From positions 9,015,617 through 9,079,616 of the forward strand of contig NC_066567.1 in the NCBI RefSeq assembly GCF_024679095.1: a stretch of DNA of 64,000 nt, read 5' to 3'. The DNA comes from Eriocheir sinensis. Taxonomy: Eukaryota > Arthropoda > Malacostraca > Decapoda > Varunidae. Positions 26,121-38,825 of the stretch are shown one piece after another (within the stretch, counting starts at the first letter, position 1; every line of letters begins with the position of its first letter). The position numbers and the translations under genes were made by a program. The notes under the pieces are model-generated. The model had not been told where the DNA came from and searched no databases. It saw nothing but the letters and a program-made list of their open reading frames with translations.

Positions 26121-26248
26121 TAATACCAACCAAATGGAATAAGACAACGATAATAACACTAATATTCGTTTTAGCTATTGTGATAACGACCATTAGCTCA
26201 TTAAACGGCCAGCATCCATTCCACACGTATATTAGGAGGCTACGAAAA

Positions 26249-26560
26249 AATATACCCACTACACTTCAATATTAGCATACGAAAGATATCTCCAGGTAAT
26301 TACAAACGGTTCTACAGGTAATAATCACTCATAGAGGGAATTACAACCCCCACATTGCTATATAGAATGGAAACAAGTGTATTTCAATATATCTCAACTA
26401 TTAACACATATACCCACTACACTTCAATATTAGCTTACGAAAGACATCTCCAGGTAATTACAAACGGTTCTACAGGTAAAAATCATTCATAGAGGAAATT
26501 ACAACCCCCACATTGCTATATAAAAGAAAAAACGGTGTATTTCAATATATCTCAACAACT
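26249..26560. repeat. ~155-bp tandem duplication
   Basis: Two copies share ACCCACTACACTTCAATATT, CTCCAGGTAATTACAAACGG and ACAACCCCCACATTGCTATA. Confidence 0.9.
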
Positions 26561-26679
26561 ATGAACTATTCCTCGTCTGGGAGTTAAGAAAATAGTTACC
26601 TTTTGTTTGATATCCATGCTGTGTGCCGTGAAGACCTCAAATACAGGTGTTAATTGAGGTTTTTTAAAGGTAAATGGCG

Positions 26680-26735
26680 GAACAGTTATATAAGCAACCT
26701 CCCCACGTGGTTCCCTTGAGGCTACTGAGGTGAGC
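26680..26735 (+). promoter_or_regulatory. Weak alternative TATA promoter candidate in neuroparsin intron 1
   Basis: TATATAAG at 26687-26694 is followed by CACGTG near 26705 and a donor-like GAGGTGAGC near 26730. This could drive a very short alternative leader, but the pattern is short and may be chance. Confidence 0.2.
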
Positions 26736-27370
26736 GCAATGATGCCAGTTCATCATATTCAGTCTCTTCTATTTACCGATTTCCGAGCTAAAAACTGTAT
26801 CCTGCACCCAAGTAACGAGACTTATTTATATTTATTGTTAAAATTGTTTATTCCTCATATGTTTTGATTGTAATTAAGTGTCGTAAACCGGTAAATACGA
26901 GGTTTGGAATATGACCGTTTGGCATCGGTGCGTGAGTGGCTTTTTTTTTTTCGGTGACGTCATGGTGTCAAATGAGCATCTAGGTCCACAATTATGCTTT
27001 TGTTTTTTATTGTTTTCTTTGATATATCGGTAATTTAATCTGTTTCGTTTATTTATTCGGCGTATGTCTATGAAAAGAAAGGCAGATGGTATTTTTTTAC
27101 TTTTATTATCGCTTTCTCTTGTAGATATTGATATAGTCTTTCATTTTTTTTACATATTAAACATCAGTCTCACGATTGACGCTAAAATAAATAACCAAAT
27201 AAAATAAGAATAATGAATAAAATATAATTAGAGACAAAAGGTAAAGAGTGAGTAGCTAAACAGAAATAAGAATAAATAGCTAATATCACAGAATAGTAAA
27301 TAGTAAAATGAAGTAAGAATAAATAAACAGAAATAACAGATCACTGAATAACAAATACATGAGACAAAAT
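26735..27370. other. AT-rich intronic sequence, no gene seen
   Basis: Contains repeated GAATAAATA / ACAGAAATAA words at 27180-27360. Nothing else recognised. Confidence 0.4.
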
Positions 27371-27715
27371 AATGGAAGTCTTATTATAAGTGTGTGATAA
27401 TAGGCTACATAATATATCTCTAATCGTACCCTACCTACATAATTATCGTGCTTCTGGATAGCCTAGTTTTTTTTCTGGTTAATGGAAGTCTTTGTATATG
27501 TGTGTGTTAATAGGCTACAAAAAATATATCTTTAATCGTCCCCTACCTACATAATTATCATGCTTCCGGATAGCCTAGTTTTTTTTCTGGTTAATAGGAG
27601 TCTTTGTGTATGTGCGCTTGTGATAATAGGCTACATAAATACATCTTTAATCATACGCTACCCACATAATTATCGTGCTGCTGGATAGCCTAGTTTTTTT
27701 TCTGGATTCCTTCTT
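27370..27715. repeat. ~115-bp tandem repeat, three units
   Basis: Units share AATAGGCTACA, CCTACCTACATAATTATCGT and GGATAGCCTAGTTTTTTTTC. Confidence 0.92.
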
Positions 27716-27929
27716 ATATATGCACGTTAAGCACCAATTCGGCCCACTAAAATAATCATGATAATATCCCCAAATTAACTTACTCTTCTATGGTTCTTGC
27801 TCATCATTTACTACGTTGGTATATATTTTTTCGTTAGTAATATTTCGTACTATAAAAAGAAAATTATATGATTGTAACGAAGATTATGTCCAGTGTTATA
27901 TTGTGGCAAATGGTTGGCTTCGTTATTTT

Positions 27930-28295
27930 CTTTTTGGTTTCCTTCTATTTTTCTTTATTTTCCTCTACTTTACGTTTGTTTTCCTCTTTTATATACTATC
28001 TCTTCTTTTCCTTTCCTTTTTCTCTTCCTTTCCTTTCCCTTCCTTTACTTTACTTCCCATTCCCTTCCTCTTCCCTTCCCTTCCTTTCATTTCATTTCAT
28101 TTCCTTTCCCTTCCTTTCCTTCCCTTTCCTTTCCCTTCCCTTCCTTTTCTTTCCTTCCCTTTCCTTTCCTCTTCCCTTCCTTTTCTTTCCTTTCCTTTCC
28201 TTTCCTTTCCTTTCTTTTCTTCCCTTTCCTTTCCTTTCCTATCCTTTCCTATCCTTTCCTATCCTTTCCTATCCTCTCCTTTCCTTATTTACGAC
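27930..28295. repeat. CTTTC/CCTTT pyrimidine tract
   Basis: Pentamer-type TTTCC array on the plus strand, with (TATCC) variants at the right end. Confidence 0.93.
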
Positions 28296-29050
28296 CATAG
28301 CAATACTCTATCCTACGTCCCTTTGACAATGAAACAATAATGAACTTCGTAATAACAGTAGTAGTAGTATTTTTTTATAGTAGTAGTAGTAGTAGTAGTA
28401 ATGGTAATAGTAGTAGTAGTAGTAGTAGTGGCCACAGTGCTATAAGGTATGAATTCAGCGATAAACAAACAGAAATGTGTGTTTATTCATCGCATATAAA
28501 AACAAATTACATTATTATACTGTTCAACGATATAATACACGCTTGCCAATCTCCAGTTGACTCGTGAAACAGAATAATAAAAGGAACACTATAGATTTTG
28601 TGTTGTATAACCGTGTGACCTCTGTAGTCAAATGAAAATCTATAATATTAATGTACAGGGCAGAGAAGCATATAGCCTCGTAACAGTGTAGCAGTAAAAT
28701 CTAATTGTAATATATAGTGGAAAATATTATGTGCTTTGCAACTTAACATTCTTTTTTTTATTTGTATGTCTCTTATTTTTATTTTATCTTTTTGTATCTT
28801 TTCTTTTTCTGTCTCCCTTCTTTGTATCCTTTTCATCTTATCATTTTTTTATTATTTTATCTAACTTTTTTATTAATTCTTTTCTTCTATCTTTTCTTCT
28901 TTAATATTTTCTCTTTCTCTCTCTATCTCCACTTCTTTATATGCTTCTCAACTTATCATTCTTAGTATATCTAGCTTTTTGCGTCTTTTATTTTCTGTTA
29001 TCTTTTCTTCTTTTATCTGTTTTTTCTCTCTCTTCCTTCTTAGCTATAAA
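28295..29050. other. Intronic sequence with TAG microsatellite, no gene seen
   Basis: TAG/AGT runs at 28358-28430, then AT-rich and T/C-rich sequence. Confidence 0.45.
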
Positions 29051-29260
29051 AATCTACCCTAACAAGGTGCTAATTTCCTCCTGCCTACGACTTAAACACT
29101 TGCAAAAGGGGAATATCAAGACACATTTCCATTCAATTTTTACTCTCTCTCAACAATTTACAAGAACGATCACCAGCAAGCTTTTTTGTTTTCCTTTGTT
29201 TTTGCTTATTCTTCATTATTCCCTTGAGCTGCGTCCTGTACAGCAAAAAGCAAAACAATA
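29050..29260 (+). mobile_element. LINE 3' tail, degraded
   Basis: TTTCCTCCTGCCTACGACTT marks the coding end, and TCCCTTGAGCTGCGTCCTG marks the tail. The sequence between them is diverged. Confidence 0.65.
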
Positions 29261-30070
29261 CCCCGATCCATTTCCAAACAGCTTCGTCGGTGCCATAAAA
29301 AACATTGATGAATACGCTCGTAAGTCAGCCTCGCGAGCTATTGACATAATGAAACTACTGCAAACTCTGTAATGATGTTTTCTAAGCAGTAACATCACTC
29401 AACGTCAACGCAAAGGGACTGACTGACTGGATATGACTGGCTGACCGGACTGGCGGATCGATTCGTGTTCAAAGGGTCATATGTTCGATTCCTGGTGGCA
29501 ATAAAGGGAGGTATTTCTTAAGGGAATTGATATTATTTTTATTTTATTTTAACCAGCGAATAGTAGTAGTAGTAGTAGTAGTAATAGTAGTAGTAGTAGT
29601 AGAAATAGAAATAGAAATAGAAGAAGAAAAAGATGAAGAAAAAAAGAAGCAGAAGAAACACAAAACCATAGAAATAAGAATGAAAAGAAAAAAAAGAAAG
29701 TAGTAGTAGTAGTAGTAGTAGTAGTAGCAATGACACTGAATACCAACAGCACGAGCAAAATTCAGAAAAAAAGTAAATAAAAAAAATAACTTGCCATTGT
29801 TTTCCATTAGTATTCTCAACTTGCATTTCATTAACCATGTCGGGCAGGGAGGCAGCAGGAGGCAGGCGGTTGGTTGGTTATTTTTTTACATTTAACATTT
29901 CAGAAACAACAAAAATCGACAAAACAAAAAACAAAACAATGCAGAAACAACAACCAAAATACAAAACAACAAGGAATAAAAACACTCATTTCTCTTTTTT
30001 TTTTTTTTTTTAGCTCGCGTCGTTCATTATGCTCTCTTTTTAATATTGTCTTCTTTTTTTCTACTTTTCA
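29260..30070. other. Intronic sequence with trinucleotide runs, no gene seen
   Basis: (TAG)n at 29560-29602 and (GTA)n at 29698-29728 flank a GAAATA/AGAAGA stretch. A tRNA-like TATGTTCGATTCCTGG lies near 29469. The end is a pyrimidine tract leading into neuroparsin exon 1. Confidence 0.5.
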
Positions 30071-30071
30071 G

Positions 30072-30156
30072 ACAAGACCAAAATGGAGAAGTCCACGAGA
30101 AGCTGTCTTTTCTTCCTCTTTGTTTCCTCCACCTTCCTCGCCCTGCTCCTGCCACG
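30072..30156 (+). CDS. Neuroparsin coding exon 1 (signal peptide)
   Basis: A pyrimidine tract and CAG acceptor end at 30071, followed by 11 untranslated bases and an ATG at 30083 in a favourable context (AAAATGG). The 74 coding bases give 24 residues with a hydrophobic core (FFLFVSSTFLALLLP) plus two bases of an Arg codon. The GTAAGT donor at 30157 is strong and is followed at once by CT microsatellites. The split Arg codon (CG|G) joins in frame to the exon at 39136. Confidence 0.8.
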
Positions 30157-30223
<67 letters not shown>

Positions 30224-30285
30224 GTATAGTAATTCTCTTTTTCATTCATATTTTCCTCCTTTTTCTTTTCTGTTCAACATTTCTC

Positions 30286-30347
<62 letters not shown>

Positions 30348-30418
30348 GTATAGTAATTCTCTTTTTCATTCATATTTTTCCTCCTTTCTCTATCTTTTTC
30401 ACCTTTTCTCTCTTCCAA

Positions 30419-30496
<78 letters not shown>

Positions 30497-30699
30497 GGCG
30501 GGGATCGCTTTTAAGAAGGATTAGAACCTTTTAAAACCGGCGGACGAGAAGAATTAATACGTGATAAGAGGATTGGAGTCTTTCCCTCTAGCATTTGTTG
30601 TATTCCGGGATCTATTGTATATTCATTTCGTCATTTTATTTAGAGAGTGAATAATAGATTGCCTTTGTATGTACGAAATAGTAGTAGTAGTAGTAGTAA

Positions 30700-30744
<45 letters not shown>

Positions 30745-30827
30745 GTTGTAAGCACACTGAATACATAACCAGGATGTGCGTGTGTGTGTGTTGTTGTATG
30801 CACACTGAATGCATAACCAGTGTGTGT

Positions 30828-30876
<49 letters not shown>

Positions 30877-31062
30877 GAGCCCCCACGTGAGGGAGGTAAG
30901 TAGTGCATGTGGGTGTGTGTGCGTGTGTGTACGTCTACAGGAAGTGTGTGTGCGTGTGTGTACGTCTACAGGAAGTGTGTGTGCGTCTCTTTAAATCTGC
31001 TCTATTTACACCATTACTGACCGTCTATCTTCATTATTCCCTTCCTCTCCCTCATCCTCGCT

Positions 31063-31154
<92 letters not shown>

Positions 31155-31179
31155 CTATATATTTGTTGTCACACCTCAC

Positions 31180-31225
<46 letters not shown>

Positions 31226-31735
31226 CAATATATTTGTTGTCACACCTCACTTACCTCTATCTCTCTCGTCCTATATATATGTTGTCACACCTCACTTTCC
31301 TCTCTCTCCTCCTCCTCAAAGATTTATCCCCTAGTATCACTAGGGGAAACGGGCCCTTGTCCTAAGCAAAAATGCTCCCTCCATGCGCGGGGGAGCACGG
31401 GCTAAGCCTGTTGGCGACCCGTAGCAGGATGCCGACAGACCGATTCTATCGGCGATAGAAATCTAGCCGACCGAGTCGGTCTGTCGACGAGGACTGGCGT
31501 GTCTCTGCCTCTCTCTCTCTCTCTCGTCCTATATATTTGTTGTCACACCTCTTTCCTCTCCTTCTCCTCTTTCTTCTTCTCCTCCTCTTCCTTCTCTTCT
31601 CCTTTTCTTCTATCTCCTCTTCATTCTCGTATCATTCTTCCTTCTTTCATTATTTTAGGCGCATACTCTTCTTCTGGTTTCCTTCTCTTGCATATCAAAA
31701 CACAAAACAGACGCTTTCTCTCTCCCGCCCATCCA

Positions 31736-31767
<32 letters not shown>

Positions 31768-34700
31768 ATGTCTATCTCTCTCTCTCTGACATGGCGCCGA
31801 CACTCTCAAGAAAACGTGATCGCCTGTCCGTCTGGCTCCTCCTCAACCACAACCACTAAGTAAAAAATGACATAAGGACTCCCGCCCGCTATACGTTACT
31901 CATATTTATGGGCGCCAGGGTGAAGGACGGTCGTGTATATTTAGAACGTAGTGAGGAGGAGGAGGAGGAGAGGGAGAGAGAGAGAGAGGAGGAGGAGGAG
32001 GAGGAGGAGGAAGAGTAGGAAGTCGTGTCTGTTTGTCTGAGTCTCCCATTCAAGGACGCGAGAAAACCTTGTCCATGTTGTTTTGGTTAAGTTGAGGAAG
32101 TATTGCAAACAGGATCGGTCTAGTCATATTGATAACAGTAAAGAGGAAGAAGGAAATAAAGAGGAAGAGAGGTAGAGAAAAGAAAGAGGAAAATAGCAAA
32201 AAATAGGAAAAAATAAACAATATCTGACGAAAACAGTAACTATCTCGTATCACTGAAAACAGCATCTGACTCTTAATATTGATAACAGTAACTGAATTGT
32301 AATGTTGTAAAGTGTTGTTGCTATAATATTAATGTTCATGATTCATTTTGTATAGTAGTTCGTGTCCATTTTCAGCAATTGTAAGAAAAAATGATTACTT
32401 GAACATCAAAAAAAAAGGTCATCGATTTTAGTAATGATAACAGTAGTAATAATGATAATGATAATATAGAGAAGAACGAGAAAAGGAAAACAGGAACAAG
32501 AAGAAAAAGAAAACAACCCGTCATTTATACGTTTTAATAATAGTAATAATAAAAATAATAATAATGATGGTAAGAATAACAAGAACAAGAAGAAAAAGAA
32601 AACAACCCGTCATTTATACGTTTTAATAATAGTAATAATAAAAATAATAATAATGATGATAAGAATAACAAGAACAAGAAGAAAAAGAAAACTACCCGTC
32701 ATTTTTACGTTTTAATAATAGTAATAATAAAAATAATAATAATGATGATAAGAATAACAAGAACAAGAAGAAAAAGAATTAACAACAACCCTTCATATTT
32801 TACGTTCTACCTCCAGTATCATCAACAACCCAAACCTTCCATAACAAGCACAAACACAAACACTATTGCTTAGAGGGAAAAAAACTCCAATCAATTTCAT
32901 TTCTACTCTTAAATTCACGTTATGCAAACCTCAAACAGCCAACGCTCCCTCCGGTCAACGCTCCTTGAAGCCCTTCACCTCCCTCTCACGCCCTCACTTT
33001 ACTTTGCTTTTTTTTTTTCTTGTTTAGCTACATCACAACGGCTCCATCCTACGCTAACGCAATCTATAGGGCTTCCTACACCTTCCCTGCAGCATGGATG
33101 GCTAATAAACGGGATAGAATGCGTGTAAATTAGCAATGTTTAAAGTTATGTTGGAAGCGGAGTAAGCAAACGCCTGCCATGCACACTACCACCCCCTCAC
33201 AGTGTGCCACATTTTACTTCGCTTTTCTTCTTGTTTAGCTACTTCACAACAGCCTCATCCTACATTAACATAGTCTATAAGGCTTCCTACATCTCCCCTG
33301 CAGTATGGATGGCTAATAAACGGGTTAGAATGCGTGTAAATTAGCAATATTTAAAGTTATGTTCGTAGCGGGGTAAGCAAACTCCTGCCATGCACATCAC
33401 CACCCCCTCACAGTGTGCCACATTTTACTTCACTTTTCTTCTTATTTAACTACATTACAACAGCTTCATCCTACACTAACGCAATCTATAAGGCTTCCTA
33501 CACCTTCCCAGCAGACACGCCAGTCCTCGTCGACAGACCGACTCGGTCGGCTAGATTTCGATCGACGATAGAGTCGGTCTATCGGCCTTTGGCAAAGGCC
33601 CGTGCTCCCTCGTGCAAGAGGGAGCAATCTCTCCCCCCCCCCCCCCCCTGCAGTATGGATGGCTAATAAACGGGATAGAATGCGTGTAAATTAGCAATAT
33701 TTAAAGTTATGTTGGAAGCGGAGTAAGCAAACTCCTGCCATGCACATCACCACCCCTACACAGTGTGCCTCATTTTACTTCACTTTTCTTCATATTTAAC
33801 TACATCACAACGGCTTTATCCTACAGTAACGCAATCTATAAGCCTTCCTACACCTCCCCTGCAGTATGGGAATCTAAAAATTGGGATAGAATGAGTGTAA
33901 ATCAGCATTGTTTAAAGTCATGTTGGCAGCGGAATAAGCAAACGCCATTCCCCTTCCCGCCATGCCTCGGCCCGTCCCTCATGGTAGCAACAACGGCGCG
34001 CCATCACCACATAACCGCCACAAGTGACTCCCCAATACCGGCCGCCCCATCACACAAAGGCCGCCATCAGGGCTCCTAGATTCAAGGCCGTTGGGGTTAT
34101 AACCGAGTCTGGCCGACTGTCGACACCGAACCACCCGGCAAATCGTCATCAACTGAACGCCGCCACTCCGCTTCCTCTCCGTTCTCCGTTCAAGATCGTC
34201 GAATTGAGAACGTTTGCGAGCTTTCACTGCAGCTCTCACGCACTCACGGCTAATTGGGGGTATCTAGGCTACCCTTAGGTACGAAGCTTAACCATGAGAA
34301 GGCCACGGGATTCACAGACGCGTCAGCCTCACATCAACTATTCCCAAAGGCCAAAAAGTATATCATTCGGGTTTTAATGAGTGTTTCTTAAGGTTCACGG
34401 TATGGAGGAAGGGTCAAACTACCACCAGGGTCAGTAAACTACCCTTGGAGATGCCCAGAACTCCTACGAAAAGCCTTGTCAAATTGGTGATCTATGTAAT
34501 GAGTGTTTCTTTACGTTCACGGTACGGAGGAAGGGTCAAGCTACCACCAGGGTCAGTAAACTACCCTTGGAGATGCCCAGAACTCCTACGAAAAGCCCTG
34601 TTAAATTGGTGATCTATGTAATGAATGTTTCTTCAGGTTCAAGGTACGGAGGAAGGGTCAAGCTATCACCAGGTTCAGTAAGCTACCCTTGGAGATGCCC

Positions 34701-36596
34701 AGAACTCCTACGAAAAGCCCTGTTAAATTGGTGATCTATGTAATGAATGTTTCTTCAGGTTCAAGGTACGGAGGAAGGGTCAAGCTACCACCAGGTTCAG
34801 TAAGCTACCCTTGGAGATGCCCAGAACTCCTACGAAAAGTCTTGTCAACTTGGTGATCTTGGGCACCGGAAGGTTTAAGGAATACGATCCCAGGAAGGCG
34901 TTGGAAGCTGAATGAAAGGAGAGCTGAAAGGAAGCTGGGCACTGCGTATGCGAGGAGGCGGTGCAGGCTGTTACGCGGGGAATGACAGGCAACCAAAGGG
35001 AAGTTAAGAGGAGGCAGGCACGGCGGCTGAGTGGGGTATCTGCGTCACATCTGGAGGTTATGTCAGCGAAGCGGCGTTATTTTGGCGCCAAGCAGATGTG
35101 AAGAGAAGCATTGGCGGAGGAACATGCGGGCAGCAGCTAGGGTCTCGGTGGGCTGGCCTGGCCGAGACTCACTCCCACGCCAGACGCACACACATAAGCT
35201 CACCATCAGCTGTACTTGCTCGCTCATCTCGCTTGTCCCATAAACCACAGTGAGAGGAGGGCGGGGGCTTGTACTCGAGGAAATGTAATGTAATGCGAGT
35301 AAGCGGCATCTTCCTGCTTGCACCGGCCTTGCATGCCTGAGAAAGAGAGAGGGAGAGAGGTGTACAACGCCCCGGCCGTCACCTACGACCATGTTCTCAA
35401 ACGCACACATTTGACAAGGCTTTCGTAGGGGTTCGGGGCATTTCCAGAGGTAGTTTAATAACCCCGGTGGTAGTTTGACCCTTCTTCTGTACCACGAACC
35501 TAAAAACCACTTATGAGAACCCGATTGATCCCTATTTTGGCCTTTGGAAAGAGATGATATGTGAGGTGGAAGCGGAGAATAGCAACCGTGCCCCGCTCTC
35601 CGCCATGCTGGGTAACTAAGGACGCGCGGTGTGGTTTGCAAAGGATCTTTTTCGTCTATTCTTTCGCGTCCCCCGGCGGTGCAGCTGCGGGTCGTGGGTT
35701 AAGGGGCCCGGCTGGCTGTCTGGGCATAATGGGGGAGGTCGTCTGGCCGCGGTAAACGACCTCCAGTACGAGAAGAGTCAGTTTAGGACCGAACCGTATG
35801 TAAAGTCGCTAGGGTGGGTCAGTCAGTACGCTACGCCTCACTTCGCGCTCTCTCCCTCTCTCCCTCTCCCTCTCTCTCCTCTCAGGGTTTAATCACCCCG
35901 TAACTGATATGCTTTTCATGGCCGAGGTATATTTCCTTTACGGCGACGATAACTGCAATGAACTGTAGCGCGAGGAGGAAGAGGAGGAGAAGGAAGGGAA
36001 GAGGAGAAGGTCATTAGAGGAGAGTAGCTGAGCAGATGGACAAGGTCGAGGCCGAGGAGGAGGAGGAGGAGGATGGGATGCACGTGAGAGATAAGAAGGA
36101 AGAGGGAGGAGGAGAGGAATGAGGAAGATGAGGAGGAAGAGGAGTATTACTGTATTATGCACTCGGTTCTTTCTCTCTTTATGTGGTTTATATTCTTTCC
36201 CGCGAAAATCCGTGTAAAGCCTCGCCCATCCGGATATCCTCCTCTAAGCTCCTATACTTTACTTATTATTCTACGAGTATTCACGCTGACTTACGCTACA
36301 AAACACTTACATAAACCCTATATATTCCATCCAAACTGACTAGCGTGCTTTAAATGTGAATGGCGCCTCAGAACACGTATTTGACAAGGCTCTCGTATGG
36401 ATTATGAGGATTTTTAGGAGGAGTTTTATGACCCTGGTGGTAGTCTGACCCTTCTTCTGTACCGTGAACCTAAAAACCCACTCATGAGGACCCGATTGAT
36501 CCCCTTTTTGGCCTTTGGAAATAATTGATGTGAGGGGTGAACCTTAAAGCTGTCAATCTATATCAGTCACCCCTGTATCTATGTCTGCCCCTCCGT

Positions 36597-36665
<69 letters not shown>

Positions 36666-38784
36666 CACCTGCAGCGGCGTCCCTCTAAAGAATTGCTGGG
36701 CCAGATGCTCTCATTACCAGCCGTTGTTATGACCCACTGGAGCGAAGGGCTGCGCTGAATTACTGACGCCTCTACGATAATCACCTCCTCTACCCTCCTA
36801 TTAAGTAACTGAGATGGGGAGAACATTGCCCTCTATCGGCGATTTTCCGAACTACTTTGGGAGGTTTATGAGCGAATATGCAGGAGCTCTGTTGCTTAGG
36901 ATAGAGTATAAGGTAAAGGAAGGGGAGTTACGCCTATCACAGCATACACCAATAGGAGGAAAACAACTATTTATCTATACTCAACCTCATCTCTATCCTG
37001 TCCAATTTTCTGATGCAAGAGTTAACCAATAGCATCACTCTCTCATCTATGCATTATTCTCTGGGACAACCTTCTTAACATAAAAAAATTGGGAGAACAC
37101 AATATATTTACCTATATTTAACATATCACTCTGCTGTCGAACTTCCTAATGCAAGAGTTAACCAATATCTTCACTCTTTCATCTATTCATCATTCTCTGG
37201 GACAACCTCCTTAACATAAAAAAATGGGAAAATACAATATATTTACCTATATATAAACACATCACTCTGCTGTCCAACTTCCTAATGCAGGAGCTAAACA
37301 GTATCTTCACTCTTTCATCCCATTTACTAGTTTACTCTGGGACAACCTTCCTTCTACTCTATTCCCTCCTTCCTACGACTTTAGTTCCTTCAAGATTGGA
37401 GTATCAATACCCATCTGTAAGTAACTTCAAGCACTCCATTTAAGCATCCTTCCTCTTGCATTCTTTTGTTCTATTCTTACGAGCAGTGTGTAGCGTTTCT
37501 TTTTTTGTGTGAGTGTGTGTTTGTTAAGTCCTCGTTTAGCCTTCCGTCTCTAAAACAAGGAAAAAGTGCATTAATTTCACTTAACTCTGGCGGTCAAACT
37601 AGCTAACACACGCACAAACAAACCCCATCACAAACATCCTCGTAGATTAGTGTTTCCGCGAGTCCTTTAGTTTGAGGCCGAGTTGGGGCATTGAGCTTTC
37701 GTCCGTCCTTGCTGTGTCCTTGCTACGTCAGAAGGTCAGCCTCAGAGTGTCTTGCGAGGGCTGTGTCGTGAGGGTCCCATGAAAAGAGTGAACAATGATG
37801 GTGGGTCTTTTGTTATGAGGCCGAGTTATTTTCAAGATAAGTTGGGACATTAAACTCTCGTCCGTCCGTCCTTGGTGTGTACGTGATGTTTCTTGTAGTG
37901 TTTGGCGTGAGAGTCCCATGAGCAGCATTTTTTTTTTTTTTTACAGCTAAAGAAACAGCTCAAGGGCAACAAAAAAAGGCGTAAAAAAAAAGAAGCCCGC
38001 TAATCGCTGCTCCCACAAGAACAAAAGTAATGAGCATTGATGACGCGAGTATTTGAGGACGCGTTGTTTTCGGGCTAAACTGGGACATTAAACTCTCATC
38101 CGTTCGTCCTTGGTGTGCCCGTTATGTCAGAAGGTCAGTCTCATCTCTTGCAGTGTTCGGCGAGAGGGTCCCATGAGCAGAATAAACACTGATGACGCGA
38201 GTATTTTGAAGCCGAGTTGTTTTCGGGCTAAATTGGGACATTAAACTGTCATCCGTTCGTCCTTTGTGTGTCCGTGATGTCAGAAGGTCAGCGGTTTCTT
38301 GCAGTGGCTGGCGTCAGGGTCCCATGAGCAGCACAAACACTGATGACGAGAGTATTTTGAAGCCGAGTTGTTTTCGGGCTAAATTGGGACATTAAACTCA
38401 TCCGTTCGTCCTTTGTGTGTCCGTGATGTCAGAAGGTCAGCGGTTTCTTGCAGTGGCTGGCGTGAGGGTCCCATGGCAAGTGAATAATGATAACATCTTG
38501 GGCGGTGCATCCACTTGGGAACACTTGGCCTCGAGTCCTCGGTTACATAAATATCAACCCGCGCATCACGGAATAGGACCCGACCCGAACCCACCCAGCC
38601 ACGCCTCCTTATGAAACCCCAAGGAACCCGAGCCCAGCAACACGAATATAAACAAATGAAACTTAAGTCATATTTGATTCTTCTCCTCGTCCGACCTTTT
38701 TGTTTAATCACGTGACTGTAAAGAGACGAGACTGAGCTATTTCTTATCCTTCAGTGTGCTTCCTTGTTTGCGTGTGAGTGTATG

Positions 38785-38825
<41 letters not shown>

